From positions 2,855,719-2,919,718 of the forward strand of contig NC_012034.1 in the NCBI RefSeq assembly GCF_000022325.1: a stretch of 64,000 bases of DNA. The letters are read 5' to 3'. The stretch comes from Caldicellulosiruptor bescii DSM 6725. GTDB lineage: Bacteria; Bacillota; Thermoanaerobacteria; Caldicellulosiruptorales; Caldicellulosiruptoraceae. Under the pieces are notes generated by a model. The model was not told where the DNA came from. It ran no database searches and worked only from the letters and a program-made list of their open reading frames with translations. Position 1 is the stretch's first letter. Each line of letters starts with the position of its first letter. The position numbers were made by a program, and so were the translations under genes. Below, piece by piece: positions 25,057 through 34,800 of this stretch.

Positions 25057-25206
25057 TCAATTGTTTTTCATCTGCAAAATCTTTTCAGAAAGCTTGTCAA
25101 TGCTATCAGAGAGCTTGTCTATCTTGCTTTCAAACCTTGTAAGAAGATAGATGCAAAGCACAATCGGAAAACCTATGTTGGCAATGTTGGCAATTATATC
25201 TTGCAT
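25057..25206 (-). CDS. yvrJ: YvrJ family protein, 49 aa
   Basis: ATG at 25206 with a strong AGGAGGTG site. The protein is one membrane helix (IANIGFPIVLCIYLLTRFES) followed by an amphipathic helix (KIDKLSDSIDKLSEKI), the standard YvrJ plan. In clostridia these small genes commonly accompany DUF1659 and DUF2922 genes, as here. Function unknown. Confidence 0.85.
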   Translation of the reverse strand: MQDIIANIANIGFPIVLCIYLLTRFESKIDKLSDSIDKLSEKILQMKNN

Positions 25207-25256
25207 ATTTTTTTCACCTCCTATCCCCTTAGTTTGTTATGGACACTAAAAGTTTT

Positions 25257-25300
25257 TAAAAACAAGCCGACCTGCCAAAACTCAAAATGTCAGGTCGGCA
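25257..25300 (-). terminator. Terminator or attenuator between DUF2922 and yvrJ
   Basis: GCCGACCTG and CAGGTCGGC form a perfect 9-bp stem followed on the minus strand by TTGTTTTT. On the plus strand the stem is followed at some distance by T10. It would reduce read-through from the DUF2922 gene into yvrJ. Confidence 0.75.
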
Positions 25301-25316
25301 CATTCTATGTTTTTTT

Positions 25317-25529
25317 TTATTGTCCGATTAAAGTGTTTACCTCTCTGTCAACAATTCTTGCTGATACCTTTTCAACAATCGGACTTGATGTTACAAATAT
25401 GTTCTTTTGAACAATCAAGTTCATCACACTGTCAACCTCGGCTGCTGTTAAGCTTGGTTTTGGGTCGGGGATTGAAAGTCTGAAGTTTTTTCCGTTTTGA
25501 AGCTTGAATGTCAACACCAGAGTAAGCAT
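25317..25529 (-). CDS. DUF2922 family protein, 70 aa
   Basis: Small protein (TLVLTFKLQNGKNFRLSIPD, PKPSLTAAEVDSVMNLIV) with the pattern of DUF2922: a beta hairpin, the NGK turn and the helix with L-TAxEVxxxMxxI. Second gene of the DUF1659-DUF2922-YvrJ trio. Function unknown; the trio is widespread in spore-forming Firmicutes. Confidence 0.85.
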   Translation of the reverse strand: MLTLVLTFKLQNGKNFRLSIPDPKPSLTAAEVDSVMNLIVQKNIFVTSSPIVEKVSARIVDREVNTLIGQ

Positions 25530-25585
25530 CCTTATTTCACCTCCTTTCTGCTATTTTTTGTGCTTTCAAAAGCTTGAAATGTCAA

Positions 25586-25798
25586 TTAGTATAAAAGCTC
25601 AAAGTTGTTGCTTCTTATAATTGTGTACAACGGCTTTGACTGAAGGCTTGCAATTGCTTGACCAACCTGATACACATCCATATCCTGTGCTTCTGGCTTG
25701 ATATCAAAAGAGAGTGTCTTGAGCCTTATTTTGCCAGTGGATGTCGTGCCGTTTTCAAGTTTGAGCTGCAATGAGCCTACAAGTGGTTTTGCTGCCAT
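25586..25798 (-). CDS. DUF1659 family protein, 70 aa
   Basis: LQLKLENGTTSTGKIRLKT followed by a V-x-x-G-Q-A-I-A-S-L-Q segment is the DUF1659 pattern. It leads the trio, 56 bp ahead of the DUF2922 gene, with an AGGAGGTGAGG ribosome site. Function unknown. Confidence 0.85.
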   Translation of the reverse strand: MAAKPLVGSLQLKLENGTTSTGKIRLKTLSFDIKPEAQDMDVYQVGQAIASLQSKPLYTIIRSNNFELLY

Positions 25799-26006
25799 CT
25801 TCGCCTCACCTCCTTTCTGCCTCTATTTTAAACTCTTGATAGGGACATTTTCAAAAATTATTCGAACGTTTGTTTGTAAAATCTGAGTGATATTTTAAGC
25901 TAAATATCAATCAGATTGTTCTAAATCTCGCTTGGTTGTGAATAAATCTCAAAAAAATTTAAAATAATATCATCTTGAGGTTTTGTTTACGGGGGTGCTT
26001 TGCAAA

Positions 26007-26465
26007 GTGAACATCAAAGATAAGAAAGCCTCTGAATACCAGGTACTTGTAAAGGTAAACGAGCCAAAGACAAACTCTTTTAAAAACTGCATCTTGGCAT
26101 TCTTAGTTGGCGGGGCTATCTGTGATGTTGGTCAGGCGTTTTTGAATCTCTATAGTAACTTCTTTCCAAAAGACGAGGCCCAGGTTCTTACATCTATCAC
26201 AATGATATTTCTTGGCTCTTTTCTGACAGGCCTTGGTGTATACGATAAAATTGGAGCTTTTGCTGGAGCCGGTTCTATTGTTCCCATCACAGGGTTTGCA
26301 AATTCTATTGTCTCGCCTGCAATTGAGTACAAAAAAGAGGGGTTTGTGTTTGGCGTTGGAAGCAAAATGTTTTTGATTGCAGGACCTGTTCTTGTATATG
26401 GAATTTCCACATCCATACTGGTAGGGCTTTTGTACTACCTTGTTAAAGTATTTCCTGGGATATGA
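26007..26465 (+). CDS. spoVAC: Stage V sporulation protein AC
   Basis: 152 residues from the GTG at 26007 (GGGGGTG upstream). Four or so membrane helices, with FLVGGAICDVGQ, FLTGLGVYDKIGAFAGAGSI and PITGFANSIVSPAIEYKKEG, typical of SpoVAC. With SpoVAD and SpoVAE it moves dipicolinic acid into the forespore and out at germination. Only the C-D-E core is present here, as in many clostridia. First gene of a three-gene operon. Confidence 0.95.
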   Translation: MNIKDKKASEYQVLVKVNEPKTNSFKNCILAFLVGGAICDVGQAFLNLYSNFFPKDEAQVLTSITMIFLGSFLTGLGVYDKIGAFAGAGSIVPITGFANSIVSPAIEYKKEGFVFGVGSKMFLIAGPVLVYGISTSILVGLLYYLVKVFPGI

Positions 26466-26484
26466 AAGTGAGGCTGCCATTGCA

Positions 26485-27495
26485 ATGAAGCTGGGAAGGT
26501 CAACATACAGATTTGAATCAAATGTGGCTATATCCGACTGCTTTACAGTTGTTGGAAAAAAAGAAGGTCAAGGACCTCTTTCAATATATTTTGACATGGT
26601 TATTGAAGATGAGTACGCAGGACAAAAGTCTTGGGAACTTGCAGAGGGAAAGCTATTAAATATTGCTATTACAAAGCTTGTGCAAAGGGTAGGGGAAAAC
26701 CCAGATAACATAGACCTGATTTTAAGCGGTGACCTTTTAAACCAGCTGTCAAGCTCACACTTTGCTGTAAGAGACCTTGATATTCCGTTTGTTGGCATAT
26801 ACGGCGCATGTTCTACCTTTGCCCTGAGCATTGGGCTTGCCTCAATATTTGTTGATGGTGGTTTTGCAAAAAATGTGATAGCTGCAACATCGTCTCACTT
26901 TTGCTCTGCCGAAAAGCAGTTTAGATACCCTTTGGAGCTTGGAACACAGAGACCTCCAACATCCCAGTGGACAGTGACGGGAGCTGCTGCCTTTTTGATA
27001 AGACAAGAAGATAGTTTGCATTCCCCCAAAATTACACACTTCACAGTTGGCAGGATACTTGATTTTGGAATAAAAGACCCAAACAACATGGGAGCGGCAA
27101 TGGCACCGGCTGCGTTTGACACTATTATGAGGCACTTTTCTGATACAAAAAGAAGTTTTGAATACTACGACATGATAATCACAGGTGATTTGGGGTATGT
27201 TGGAAGAAAGCTTCTTGATGAGCTTTTCAAAAAGGAAGGGATAAGATTTTCTTCTGAGCTTTTTGACTGTGGAATTTTGATGTTTGACCCAAAAACTCAA
27301 AATACAGGCGCTGGAGCAAGCGGGTGTGCAGCTTCTGCCTGTGTGTTTGGCGGGTATCTTTATAAGCTTTTGCGTGAGCAAACATTTGAAAGGATTTTGA
27401 TTGTGCCAACTGGTGCTTTAATGTCTCAATCAACAGTTCAGCTTGGTGAAAGCATCCCTGTGATTGCCCATGCACTTGCCATTGAGATGTTGTAG
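26485..27495 (+). CDS. spoVAD: Stage V sporulation protein AD
   Basis: 336 residues from the ATG at 26485, the usual length. It is a thiolase-fold protein (GIYGACSTFALSIGLASIFV with the Cys; CSAEKQFRYPLELGTQRPPT) that binds dipicolinic acid in Bacillus. It starts 19 bp after spoVAC. Confidence 0.95.
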   Translation: MKLGRSTYRFESNVAISDCFTVVGKKEGQGPLSIYFDMVIEDEYAGQKSWELAEGKLLNIAITKLVQRVGENPDNIDLILSGDLLNQLSSSHFAVRDLDIPFVGIYGACSTFALSIGLASIFVDGGFAKNVIAATSSHFCSAEKQFRYPLELGTQRPPTSQWTVTGAAAFLIRQEDSLHSPKITHFTVGRILDFGIKDPNNMGAAMAPAAFDTIMRHFSDTKRSFEYYDMIITGDLGYVGRKLLDELFKKEGIRFSSELFDCGILMFDPKTQNTGAGASGCAASACVFGGYLYKLLREQTFERILIVPTGALMSQSTVQLGESIPVIAHALAIEML

Positions 27496-27542
27496 GAATT
27501 GCCTGCTTTTAAGATTTTTGCAAAAAGGAGTGATGGTAAAAA

Positions 27543-27896
27543 ATGGACTACCTGAAGGCATTTTTAGTTGGCGGGCTTATCTGTGTTGTGGGGCAAATTC
27601 TCATTGACAAGACAAAGCTCACATCTGCACGAGTTCTTGTTTTGTTTGTAACGCTTGGGGCAGTGCTGCAAGGCCTTGGGATATATCAAAAGCTTATTGA
27701 GTTTGCCGGGGCGGGGGCAACAGTACCCTTGCCCGGCTTTGGTTATTCTCTGGCAAAAGGTGCAATTGATGAGGTATCGAGAGTTGGTATTGTTGGAGCG
27801 TTTACAGGTGGCGTTTCAAGAACAGCTGGTGGCATCTCTGCTGCAGTGTTTTTCGGGTATGTAATCTCGCTGATTTTTAATCCAAGGAGTAAGTAG
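27543..27896 (+). CDS. spoVAE: Stage V sporulation protein AE
   Basis: 117 residues, about four membrane helices, strongly like SpoVAC in plan (AFLVGGLICVVGQ, GIYQKLIEFAGAGATVPLPG, GFGYSLAKGAI). AAAGGAG lies upstream of the ATG. Last gene of the spoVA operon; no clear terminator follows. Confidence 0.93.
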   Translation: MDYLKAFLVGGLICVVGQILIDKTKLTSARVLVLFVTLGAVLQGLGIYQKLIEFAGAGATVPLPGFGYSLAKGAIDEVSRVGIVGAFTGGVSRTAGGISAAVFFGYVISLIFNPRSK

Positions 27897-27944
27897 CAAA
27901 ATTCAGGATGAGTTCAAACAAATGTTGAGTGTTATCCTTATTTA

Positions 27945-28349
27945 CTACCTGCACAGAATGTATCTTCTAAACCTCCCATGTCTAAAAACCTTGAGAAGCT
28001 CAACAGTTCCATCGGACCTCACAACTTCCTTTGCCACTCTTTTTGTTGTTAAATAAATGGGCACAAAACCATTTTTAAAACACCAGCTCACAAGGTAAAA
28101 TGTTGCTCCAAAGTCACCTTGAATGAGGCAAAAGTTTTCTTTTTCTCCTCTGTTTTGGAGCAAAAAAGCTTTGATATTTTCAAACATCTCATCTGTCAGC
28201 TCTACATCTGGCGGAATGTTGCTCCAAAAATCCTGAAGCTGAGGTGGAAGATTTACAATTTCCTCAACCTTTAAAGCTTCTCTTGTTTCTTTTTCTTGTT
28301 CTTGAGAAAGTTGGTGGTTAAAAATTAAAGTTCAAAATATTTGCGACAT
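27945..28349 (-). pseudogene. Second csx20 copy with in-frame TGA at codon 6
   Basis: From ATG 28349 the frame reads MSQIF, TGA (28332-28334), then TLIFNHQLSQEQEKE and the entire Csx20 body (FWSNIPPD, LIQGDFGATFYLVSW, PIYLTTKR, FRRYILC) to 27945. It is about 60% identical by eye to the intact copy at 8253-8651. Only the extreme start is damaged, so the lesion is recent or translation begins at an unusual codon after the TGA. No csx1 is adjacent. Confidence 0.8.
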
Positions 28350-28444
28350 AACTATTTTTTGCGGCTAAGAAGAGAATATATATTGTTTACTTCCGAAAAT
28401 AATACCAACAAAGCACCAAAATAAGGCAGATTGTTTCTTTTAAA

Positions 28445-28481
28445 ATCAAAAAAGCTGCAACCAAAAGGGCTGCAGCTTTTA
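28445..28481 (-). terminator. Terminator after the cysteine-rich gene
   Basis: On the minus strand AAAAGCTGCA and TGCAGCTTTT form a stem with a short loop and end in T6. It closes the three-gene operon 28489-30619. Confidence 0.8.
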
Positions 28482-28488
28482 AAGTCTT

Positions 28489-29403
28489 TTACTTTTCATC
28501 AAAATCATCGAACAGGTCTGAGATGTCAAACTTTTCTGAATCAACATCATCAACTTCAAATTCTTCAAAAATTGTGTCTGTCTCATTTTTCTCCTCATAG
28601 TCTATGTTATAATACTCACACATAAAGTCTGCAACAGCAATGTTCAAGTCAAGTTCGCCTATCTGGTCTGATATTGAAAACGGGTCAAGTCTTTTCCATA
28701 TGGTCTTAACATCTTTTTCCTTTTCAAGATGTTTAATGAAAATTTCCAGTCCGGCTTTGTCAAGAGCAAGAACAACTGTCTGCCCGGCTTTGACAGGTGA
28801 TTTCTTGCTCGGCTTTGCAAGAAACACTTTTAACAAAAACTCAACAGCCATTTTGTCTTGTTCTGTGATAAGTCTCTTCTTACACTTTTTACACTCTAAG
28901 TACGCAACATCTGCAAAGTTTATAAGTCCAAGCTTTGCAAGATACCCTTCGTCCTGCCACTTAAGTTCAAGGTTATCTTCCCCACATTCAGGGCAGATAC
29001 TCGGTTGCACAGTCAATTTTACAAGGTTGTGGAAAAACTGATGGTCATAATCTTCCCCTGCCGAGTCTATATCTGATAGTTTTTCAAGCCAGCACAAATT
29101 GGTATCACAAAAACTATCTTTTTCATTTTTTTTGTATGGGCACAGACCAAAAAACAGCGGACAGAACTTAAAATATAAAAAGTCTCTTATACTACCAAAG
29201 CTTATATATTCATCTTTCATGAGCTCTCTTATTGCCGCGTTTTCTAAGAGCTTTTTTTCAACAAAGTCAAGAATTGTCTGACTATTACCAGATTTTATTA
29301 AATTTTTGTTTTTATAATCTTTATTATTCATAACAATACCAGCCTCTTTTTCAAAAAATAAGCTTTCATAATATTTATACCACTTTTCAGAAGCTTTGAA
29401 CAC
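28489..29403 (-). CDS. Cysteine-rich family protein, paralogue of 2631-3485
   Basis: 304 residues from a GTG. The cysteine signature is the same as in the 284-aa gene: FCPLFFGLCPYKKNEKDSFC ... CW, SICPECG and CKKC, and a very acidic end (about 25 D/E in the last 50). The N-terminus is about 30 residues longer; an internal ATG (MNNKDYK) is possible. It is in the same frame as the upstream gene, separated by only TAA AAA ATT, with no clear ribosome site, so it may depend on translational coupling. Family unknown. Confidence 0.7.
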   Translation of the reverse strand: MFKASEKWYKYYESLFFEKEAGIVMNNKDYKNKNLIKSGNSQTILDFVEKKLLENAAIRELMKDEYISFGSIRDFLYFKFCPLFFGLCPYKKNEKDSFCDTNLCWLEKLSDIDSAGEDYDHQFFHNLVKLTVQPSICPECGEDNLELKWQDEGYLAKLGLINFADVAYLECKKCKKRLITEQDKMAVEFLLKVFLAKPSKKSPVKAGQTVVLALDKAGLEIFIKHLEKEKDVKTIWKRLDPFSISDQIGELDLNIAVADFMCEYYNIDYEEKNETDTIFEEFEVDDVDSEKFDISDLFDDFDEK

Positions 29404-29409
29404 AATTTT

Positions 29410-29913
29410 TTACTTGAAAACGGTATTGATAGCCTTCTTTAAAAACTCAAAATCTTTTTCTGCCAAGCTTTTGAGCGGTTGAATGTCAATAAGATAATCC
29501 CTTATAAGTTTTGAATTCTCATCTTTTTCGTCTTCAAGTTGTGAATACAAAACTTCTATGTTTCGAGCTGTCAAGGTAGTCCCAATTTTGCTTTTCAAAA
29601 ACACATTACATTTTATTCTGCACTCTAAAAACTCTTTCTGTTTAAGCAAAATCAGTTCACTCAAAACTTCTGTTACATCTATCGAAGAGTTCGCGTATCT
29701 TGCTTTAAAATCTTTAATTTCTATAATTATATCATCTATTATATCCTTTTGAACATTCAAATTCATAGACTTTAATTCTTGAACTACCTTATCCACAAAT
29801 ATTTCAAATGAAGGCGACATTTGCGAAAAAATACCAACATCAATATCTTCAAATATATTTTTGAACCTATCCAGTACCTGCTGTGAATAAAAAGTAACTG
29901 TTACTTTTTTAAT
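29410..29913 (-). CDS. Hypothetical protein, 167 aa, apparent AUU start
   Basis: The first ATG (29820) has no ribosome site, yet the frame is open and protein-like for 31 codons before it (KKVTVTFYSQQVLDRFKNIF...). A strong AAGGAG (29923-29928) sits 9 bases ahead of an ATT at 29913, giving a natural N-terminus M-KKVTVTF. No ATG, GTG or TTG is available upstream. The protein is soluble and helical with many charged residues; no known domain. It lies between the 225-aa and the cysteine-rich genes. Confidence 0.6.
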   Translation of the reverse strand: MKKVTVTFYSQQVLDRFKNIFEDIDVGIFSQMSPSFEIFVDKVVQELKSMNLNVQKDIIDDIIIEIKDFKARYANSSIDVTEVLSELILLKQKEFLECRIKCNVFLKSKIGTTLTARNIEVLYSQLEDEKDENSKLIRDYLIDIQPLKSLAEKDFEFLKKAINTVFK

Positions 29914-29941
29914 CTTTACCCTCTCCTTTGTGGCTAAAATT

Positions 29942-30619
29942 TCATTTTTTGTTTATATCATCTTTGAAAGACAAAAGCTGTGTAAAATACATAATCTGAT
30001 TTTGAAAAAAATCTTTCAAAATTTCTTTCAAAGGTGCAACAATAAACTTTTTGCTAATTGGACTTACATAAAGGTCATAATAATCAGGTCCTTTGAATAT
30101 TATCTCAAATTCCTTAAAATTCTTTTTAAATTCTCTCTTTATCTCATCAATTGTTCTTGCATAAATAATGTTCATCGCAACATTTTCTTCGTTTTCCAAT
30201 AGCTTTTTATATGCATCGCATATGTCAAACGGCACAAAATCTGACATTGGAAAGTTTATATAAAGGTCTTCAAAATGCTGATAAAGAGCACATGGCATTA
30301 TCATTTTCTCTTTGTACTTAGCAATAATACCATAATATCCTTCTCCAAGCCAGATTATCGGAATCATATCAGTTGTAAGCAAAGAAAATATTTCCAAATT
30401 GTTGTTTGCTGTCCAGATTTTAAATGAATTTAGCATGCAAAGAATATCTTTTGCATATACAATGTGTAAAAACTCTTTGTAAAACGAATTTGCAACATCA
30501 AAGCTCTTGAGCTGAGTTTGCGATGGCAAAGGCACCTTTATCTTTTCTAAAAACTCGTGTGTGTATATCCATTTGTTTTCTTGTATTATTGTGTTTAAAA
30601 ATTCTGAAAATGTTAAAAT
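29942..30619 (-). CDS. Hypothetical protein, 225 aa, apparent AUU start
   Basis: The first conventional start (GTG 30535) lacks a ribosome site, while coding continues 28 codons upstream (LTFSEFLNTIIQENKWIYTH...). AAGGAGG (30629-30635) lies exactly 9 bases before an ATT at 30619. Within the protein, WLGEGYYGIIAKYKEKMIMP and YDLYVSPISKKFIVAPLKEI stand out but match nothing I know. First gene of a three-gene operon with the 167-aa and the cysteine-rich proteins. Confidence 0.6.
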   Translation of the reverse strand: MLTFSEFLNTIIQENKWIYTHEFLEKIKVPLPSQTQLKSFDVANSFYKEFLHIVYAKDILCMLNSFKIWTANNNLEIFSLLTTDMIPIIWLGEGYYGIIAKYKEKMIMPCALYQHFEDLYINFPMSDFVPFDICDAYKKLLENEENVAMNIIYARTIDEIKREFKKNFKEFEIIFKGPDYYDLYVSPISKKFIVAPLKEILKDFFQNQIMYFTQLLSFKDDINKK

Positions 30620-30834
30620 GCCTAAAACCCTCCTTGAACACTTTTCAATAAAATTCTTATTTGAATTTTATTTTAACCCAACTTATATGAAATTACAAAT
30701 CCACATTTTAAATTTTATTCAATTTTAACTCTTGCAAAATTATACTTTTTTCTACTAAAATTTATATTGTATCAATATACATTCTTGAACTTTTTCTGTT
30801 ACAAATCAAAAAAACAATTTGGAGGGGTGGTTGT

Positions 30835-31095
30835 ATGGAAGTTTTAAAAGTTGCTGCTACATCAATGCCTCAGAAGGTTGCAAATGCGCTTGCTGCAATT
30901 GTAAAAGAACAGGGTGAAGCAGAACTTCAGGCTGTTGGTGCATCTGCTGTAAACCAAGCTGTAAAAGCTATTGCTATTGCTCGTGGAAAGGTTGCTCCAA
31001 ACGGAATTGACCTTTATGTAATTCCAGCATTTGCAGATATAGTAATTGACGGTGAGAAGAAGACAGCTATCAAGTTCATTGTAAAGTCAAGATAA
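30835..31095 (+). CDS. spoVS: Stage V sporulation protein S
   Basis: 86 residues, essentially the canonical SpoVS/Alba-like sequence (EVLKVAATSMPQKVANALAA, GASAVNQAVKAIAIARG, FADIVIDGEKKTAIKF). TTTGGAGGGG is the ribosome site. SpoVS is a conserved nucleic-acid-binding-like regulator in spore formers and thermophiles. TTGCAA (30732) and TAAAAT (30756) could be a promoter. A terminator follows. Confidence 0.97.
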   Translation: MEVLKVAATSMPQKVANALAAIVKEQGEAELQAVGASAVNQAVKAIAIARGKVAPNGIDLYVIPAFADIVIDGEKKTAIKFIVKSR

Positions 31096-31117
31096 GATAA
31101 AATAAATAATAGCAAAT

Positions 31118-31156
31118 GGGGCTGTCCAAAAAGATAATTGGATAGCCCCTTTTCTT
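31118..31156 (+). terminator. spoVS terminator
   Basis: GGGGCTGTCCAA and TTGGATAGCCCC form a stem with one bulge, followed by TTTTCTT. Confidence 0.85.
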
Positions 31157-31253
31157 ACAATATATAGTTTTTGATTTATTTAACTTTACCTATATATTGC
31201 GAAATAAGAATTTTAAAATTTTGTTTTTAGACAACCCCATTTGTTTTGCAATC

Positions 31254-31655
31254 TTATTTTTGATGACAGCAAAAATTTATCTCAATTTTACCATCACTAC
31301 CAACATCTATTCTGTCTATCTTCACTCCCTTTAAATTACCAGTCAAAACCTTTTGAAGGTCTATTTCAAGCCTGTCTTTGAGAAGTTTTATACCTTCAAT
31401 CTTTCCATCTTTAAATTTCCCAAGTAAAAAACCATATATAATGAGGCTTTTCGAAGGGTCAAACAATATTAAGAATTTGTTTTGGTCTGATTCTATGGTA
31501 AATCTCAAAGACATTTGAGGCAAAAAAGCAGCAGGTTTTACATTAACTTTCACCTCATTTTTGTCTACCTCAACATTTGTGATAATCTCAGGTATGTCAA
31601 CATTTTTAAGAAGAATATCAACAAACTCTTTTATTTCAAATGAAACAAACCCCAC
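31254..31655 (-). CDS. Hypothetical protein, 133 aa
   Basis: Starts at a GTG with GAGGGG about 9 bases upstream. Beta-rich pattern (VEVDKNEVKVNVKPAAF, MSLRFTIESDQNKFLILFDP) ending with CCHQK; no membrane segment. Unrecognised. Single gene between spoVS and the GGDEF-EAL gene. Confidence 0.6.
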   Translation of the reverse strand: MGFVSFEIKEFVDILLKNVDIPEIITNVEVDKNEVKVNVKPAAFLPQMSLRFTIESDQNKFLILFDPSKSLIIYGFLLGKFKDGKIEGIKLLKDRLEIDLQKVLTGNLKGVKIDRIDVGSDGKIEINFCCHQK

Positions 31656-31780
31656 TTGACGATCCCCTCTTTTTATAAAAGCTTTCGTAATCTATTTTAG
31701 AAAGTTTTTTTACATAAATTTTATATACCCAAAAAGGATAATCATTAAAGTCAAATTTTTTGTGAAAATCAAGCTGATTA

Positions 31781-31808
31781 AAAAAATAAGCTGCCCTCTG
31801 GCAGCCTT
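31781..31808 (-). terminator. Terminator of the GGDEF-EAL gene
   Basis: On the minus strand GCTGCC and GGCAGC pair around four bases and run into TTATTTTTTT. Confidence 0.85.
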
Positions 31809-31819
31809 TGCAAATCTTT

Positions 31820-34800
31820 TTAGACAGTTATTTTTCTTTCTATCAAAAGCTTTTCAATTTCAGTTTTTGGCACGGGCTTTGAAAATAAATACCCCTGTGC
31901 AAAATCGCATCCTATTTCTTTTAAAATCTCAAGCTCTCTTTTAGTCTCAACACCCTCTGCTATAACTTTTAAATCAAGCTTATGAGCCATCAATATTATG
32001 CCCTCAACAATTGCTCTGCTCTCTTTTGATAATTCAATCTCTGAAATAAAGCTTCTGTCTATTTTAACTCCTCCAATTGGAAGCCTTCTCAAATAAATCA
32101 AAGATGAATACCCTGTCCCAAAGTCGTCTATCAAAAATTTTATTCCCAGCTGGCAGAGAAAACTTAAAATCTTGAGTGAAACATCAAAATTTTCAACAGC
32201 TCCTGTTTCGGTTATCTCAAATGAAATTTTTTGTGGATTAACACCATATCGCTCAATTTGTTTTTGTATCATCTTCTCAAAAAACTTTGTCTTAAGCTGT
32301 CGTGCTGAAATATTTATCGCCATGTGTAGATAGCTAATCCCCTTTTTCTCCCAATTTTTAAGGTCCGAAAAAGCCTTTTCTATGACCATCTCACCAATTT
32401 TTACTATAAGCCCGCTGTCTTCTGCAACAGGAATAAATTCAAGCGGTGAGATGATACCTTTTTCGGGTGAGACCCATCTCAAAAGGGCTTCCACAGAATG
32501 AATCTCCATATCTTTTAAGTTTATAACAGGCTGGTAATAAAGCTCAAACTGGTCAGCTTCAATAGCCTTTTTGAGACTTTTTTCAATTTCAATTTTTTTA
32601 AAATTCTTCATCAGCATGAAAGGCATAAAAATTTGAAAATCGTTCTTGCCATTTTCTTTTGCAGAAGATAGTGCCATGTCAACATTTCTGAAAATTTCTT
32701 TGACGCTTCTGCCATCGTCAGGATAAAATGATACACCTATTGAGGCGGAGGTAAAGATGCAACCTTCTATCTTTTGTATATAAATCTCACTTTCAAAGAT
32801 GCCAAGAAGCTTAGTGCAAACCTCAATTACCTCCTCCTTTTTAGCAAGACCATCCAGAATTACGGCAAATTCGTCTCCCCCAACTCTTGCAAAAAAGGTA
32901 TTAAGTTTTATGCTATTGAGATATTCTAAAATCTTCTTGGTTACAGCAATTAAGTATTCATCTCCGGCTTCATGCCCATACAGGTCGTTAATGTCCTTAA
33001 AATTGTCAATGTCTATGAGCACAACAGCACCTTGAGTTTTCTCATCTTCGGCTTTTTTAATCAGACTCTCCAACCTATCTTCAAACAGTTTCCTGTTTGG
33101 CAGGTTTGTCAGTGCATCATAGTAGGCAATGTATTCTATCCTATGTTCATACTCTTTTTTGGCTGTCCAGTCAATGTTTACTGCAATAATCTTCTCAGGT
33201 TTATCTTCTTCGTTGTATAAAATCTGAACATGAGAGGAAATCCAGCGCCAGTTTCCGTGTTTGTCTCTTATACGTGATTCAAATTCCACTTTCTCTTCAT
33301 GAAGAAGTATAGCATCCTGCAATTTTTTGAATACAGTAGCTCTGTCATCCTCATGGAAAAATTCAAGCCATGCTGAAAAATCGTTTTTTGATTTTATCAC
33401 ATCAATGTCAAATTGATCTTTGAGCTTTCCATAAAATTCAATCTTCTTTTCATTAAAATCTATCTCCCAGATACAATCAGAGACATTTTCTACCAGAAAC
33501 TTGTATTTTTCTTTTTCTTCCATCAACATTTCCGACTGCTTGTTTAAAATATCCAAGGTATTCATAAGTTCCTGGTTGGTCTGTTCAATCTCTTCGTAGC
33601 TTTCTTCTAAAAGCTGTTGTGTTCTTTTTATCTGCGTTATGTCAAGCCCTGTTGAAATAATCAAAGGCTCGTTTAAGTACGGGTTTTCGATAAGAGTATT
33701 GTTCCACAAAATCCATCTTGTGTCGCCATTTTTTGTCACAATCTCATTTTCATGGTCATTTAAAATCTTTACTTCTGAAATTCTTTTAAAAAGATTTTCT
33801 ATATACTCACGCCTGTGGGAAGGAATAAAAATATCAACCCATTTTTTGCCCACAACCTCTTCACTTTTGTACCCAGTAATCTGTTCTGCAAACTTGTTAA
33901 AATATATTATTTCGCCTTTTAAGTTGAGAGTCAAAACAATTGCATTTGCATTCTCTGCTAAAAGCTGGGCGTACTTTTCATAAGCTTGTTTGCCACGTTC
34001 AAGTCCTCTATTTATTCTTGTCATTACAAATATTATCACAGACGCAGCAAAAAGTATTATGATTAAAAGATACAAGGCAGACAGTAATATTTGCCTGTTT
34101 TTCCTCTCAAAGTATTCAGGTGAATATGTGGAAAAATAGTTGTAATAAAGCTCATCAAATATACCTTTGTTTATAAGAAAATTTAACCTCTGGTTTATGT
34201 ACGCAACAAGTTCTGGTCTTTTCTTGCTCACAGCAAATGCACTTTTTACAGTAAAGATGTTTTTGATTTTGAGCTCTGCCCTGTCGCTCAGGTTATTTTT
34301 AACAAGAAAGTAATTGGCTATTTCCTGGGACATCAAGGCAGCATCAATCTTTCCATCCACCAAGGCGTAAATCAAATCTTCAATTGTAGGGTACGTATAA
34401 TATTTATTTACACCCAGCTTTTCTTTTAAAAGGGTTTCTGTGTAATCAGATTGCATAACTCCTACCATGAAATCCTCAAGGTTTTTAAGCGATATATTTT
34501 TCGAAAATTCTTTGGATGTATAAAGTCCTACATGTCGTGTAAATATTGGTTTTGAAAAATGCACCTCTTTTTTTCTCTCTTCAATTATGGCAACAGGAGC
34601 TGTGACATCAATTTTTCCTTCGACAAGCTTTTTGTAAACCTGACTCCATTCATCGCTTGAAAGTTCAAGTTTGAACTTGTCAGGTTCAAATACAAGATTT
34701 GCAAGGTCAATGGTAAATCCATAAATCCTGCCGCCTGATGTATAAGAAAATGGCGGATAGTTTTTATCAACTTCAAATTTCACAGGTGTATGACTGGCAT

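Noticed and set aside
1..31000. Search for cas1, cas2, cas3, cas9, cas10 or csm/cmr genes near the arrays
   Set aside because: None of the coding sequences shows their motifs (for example GGDD of Cas10 or the Cas1 core); only csx1 and csx20 are present.
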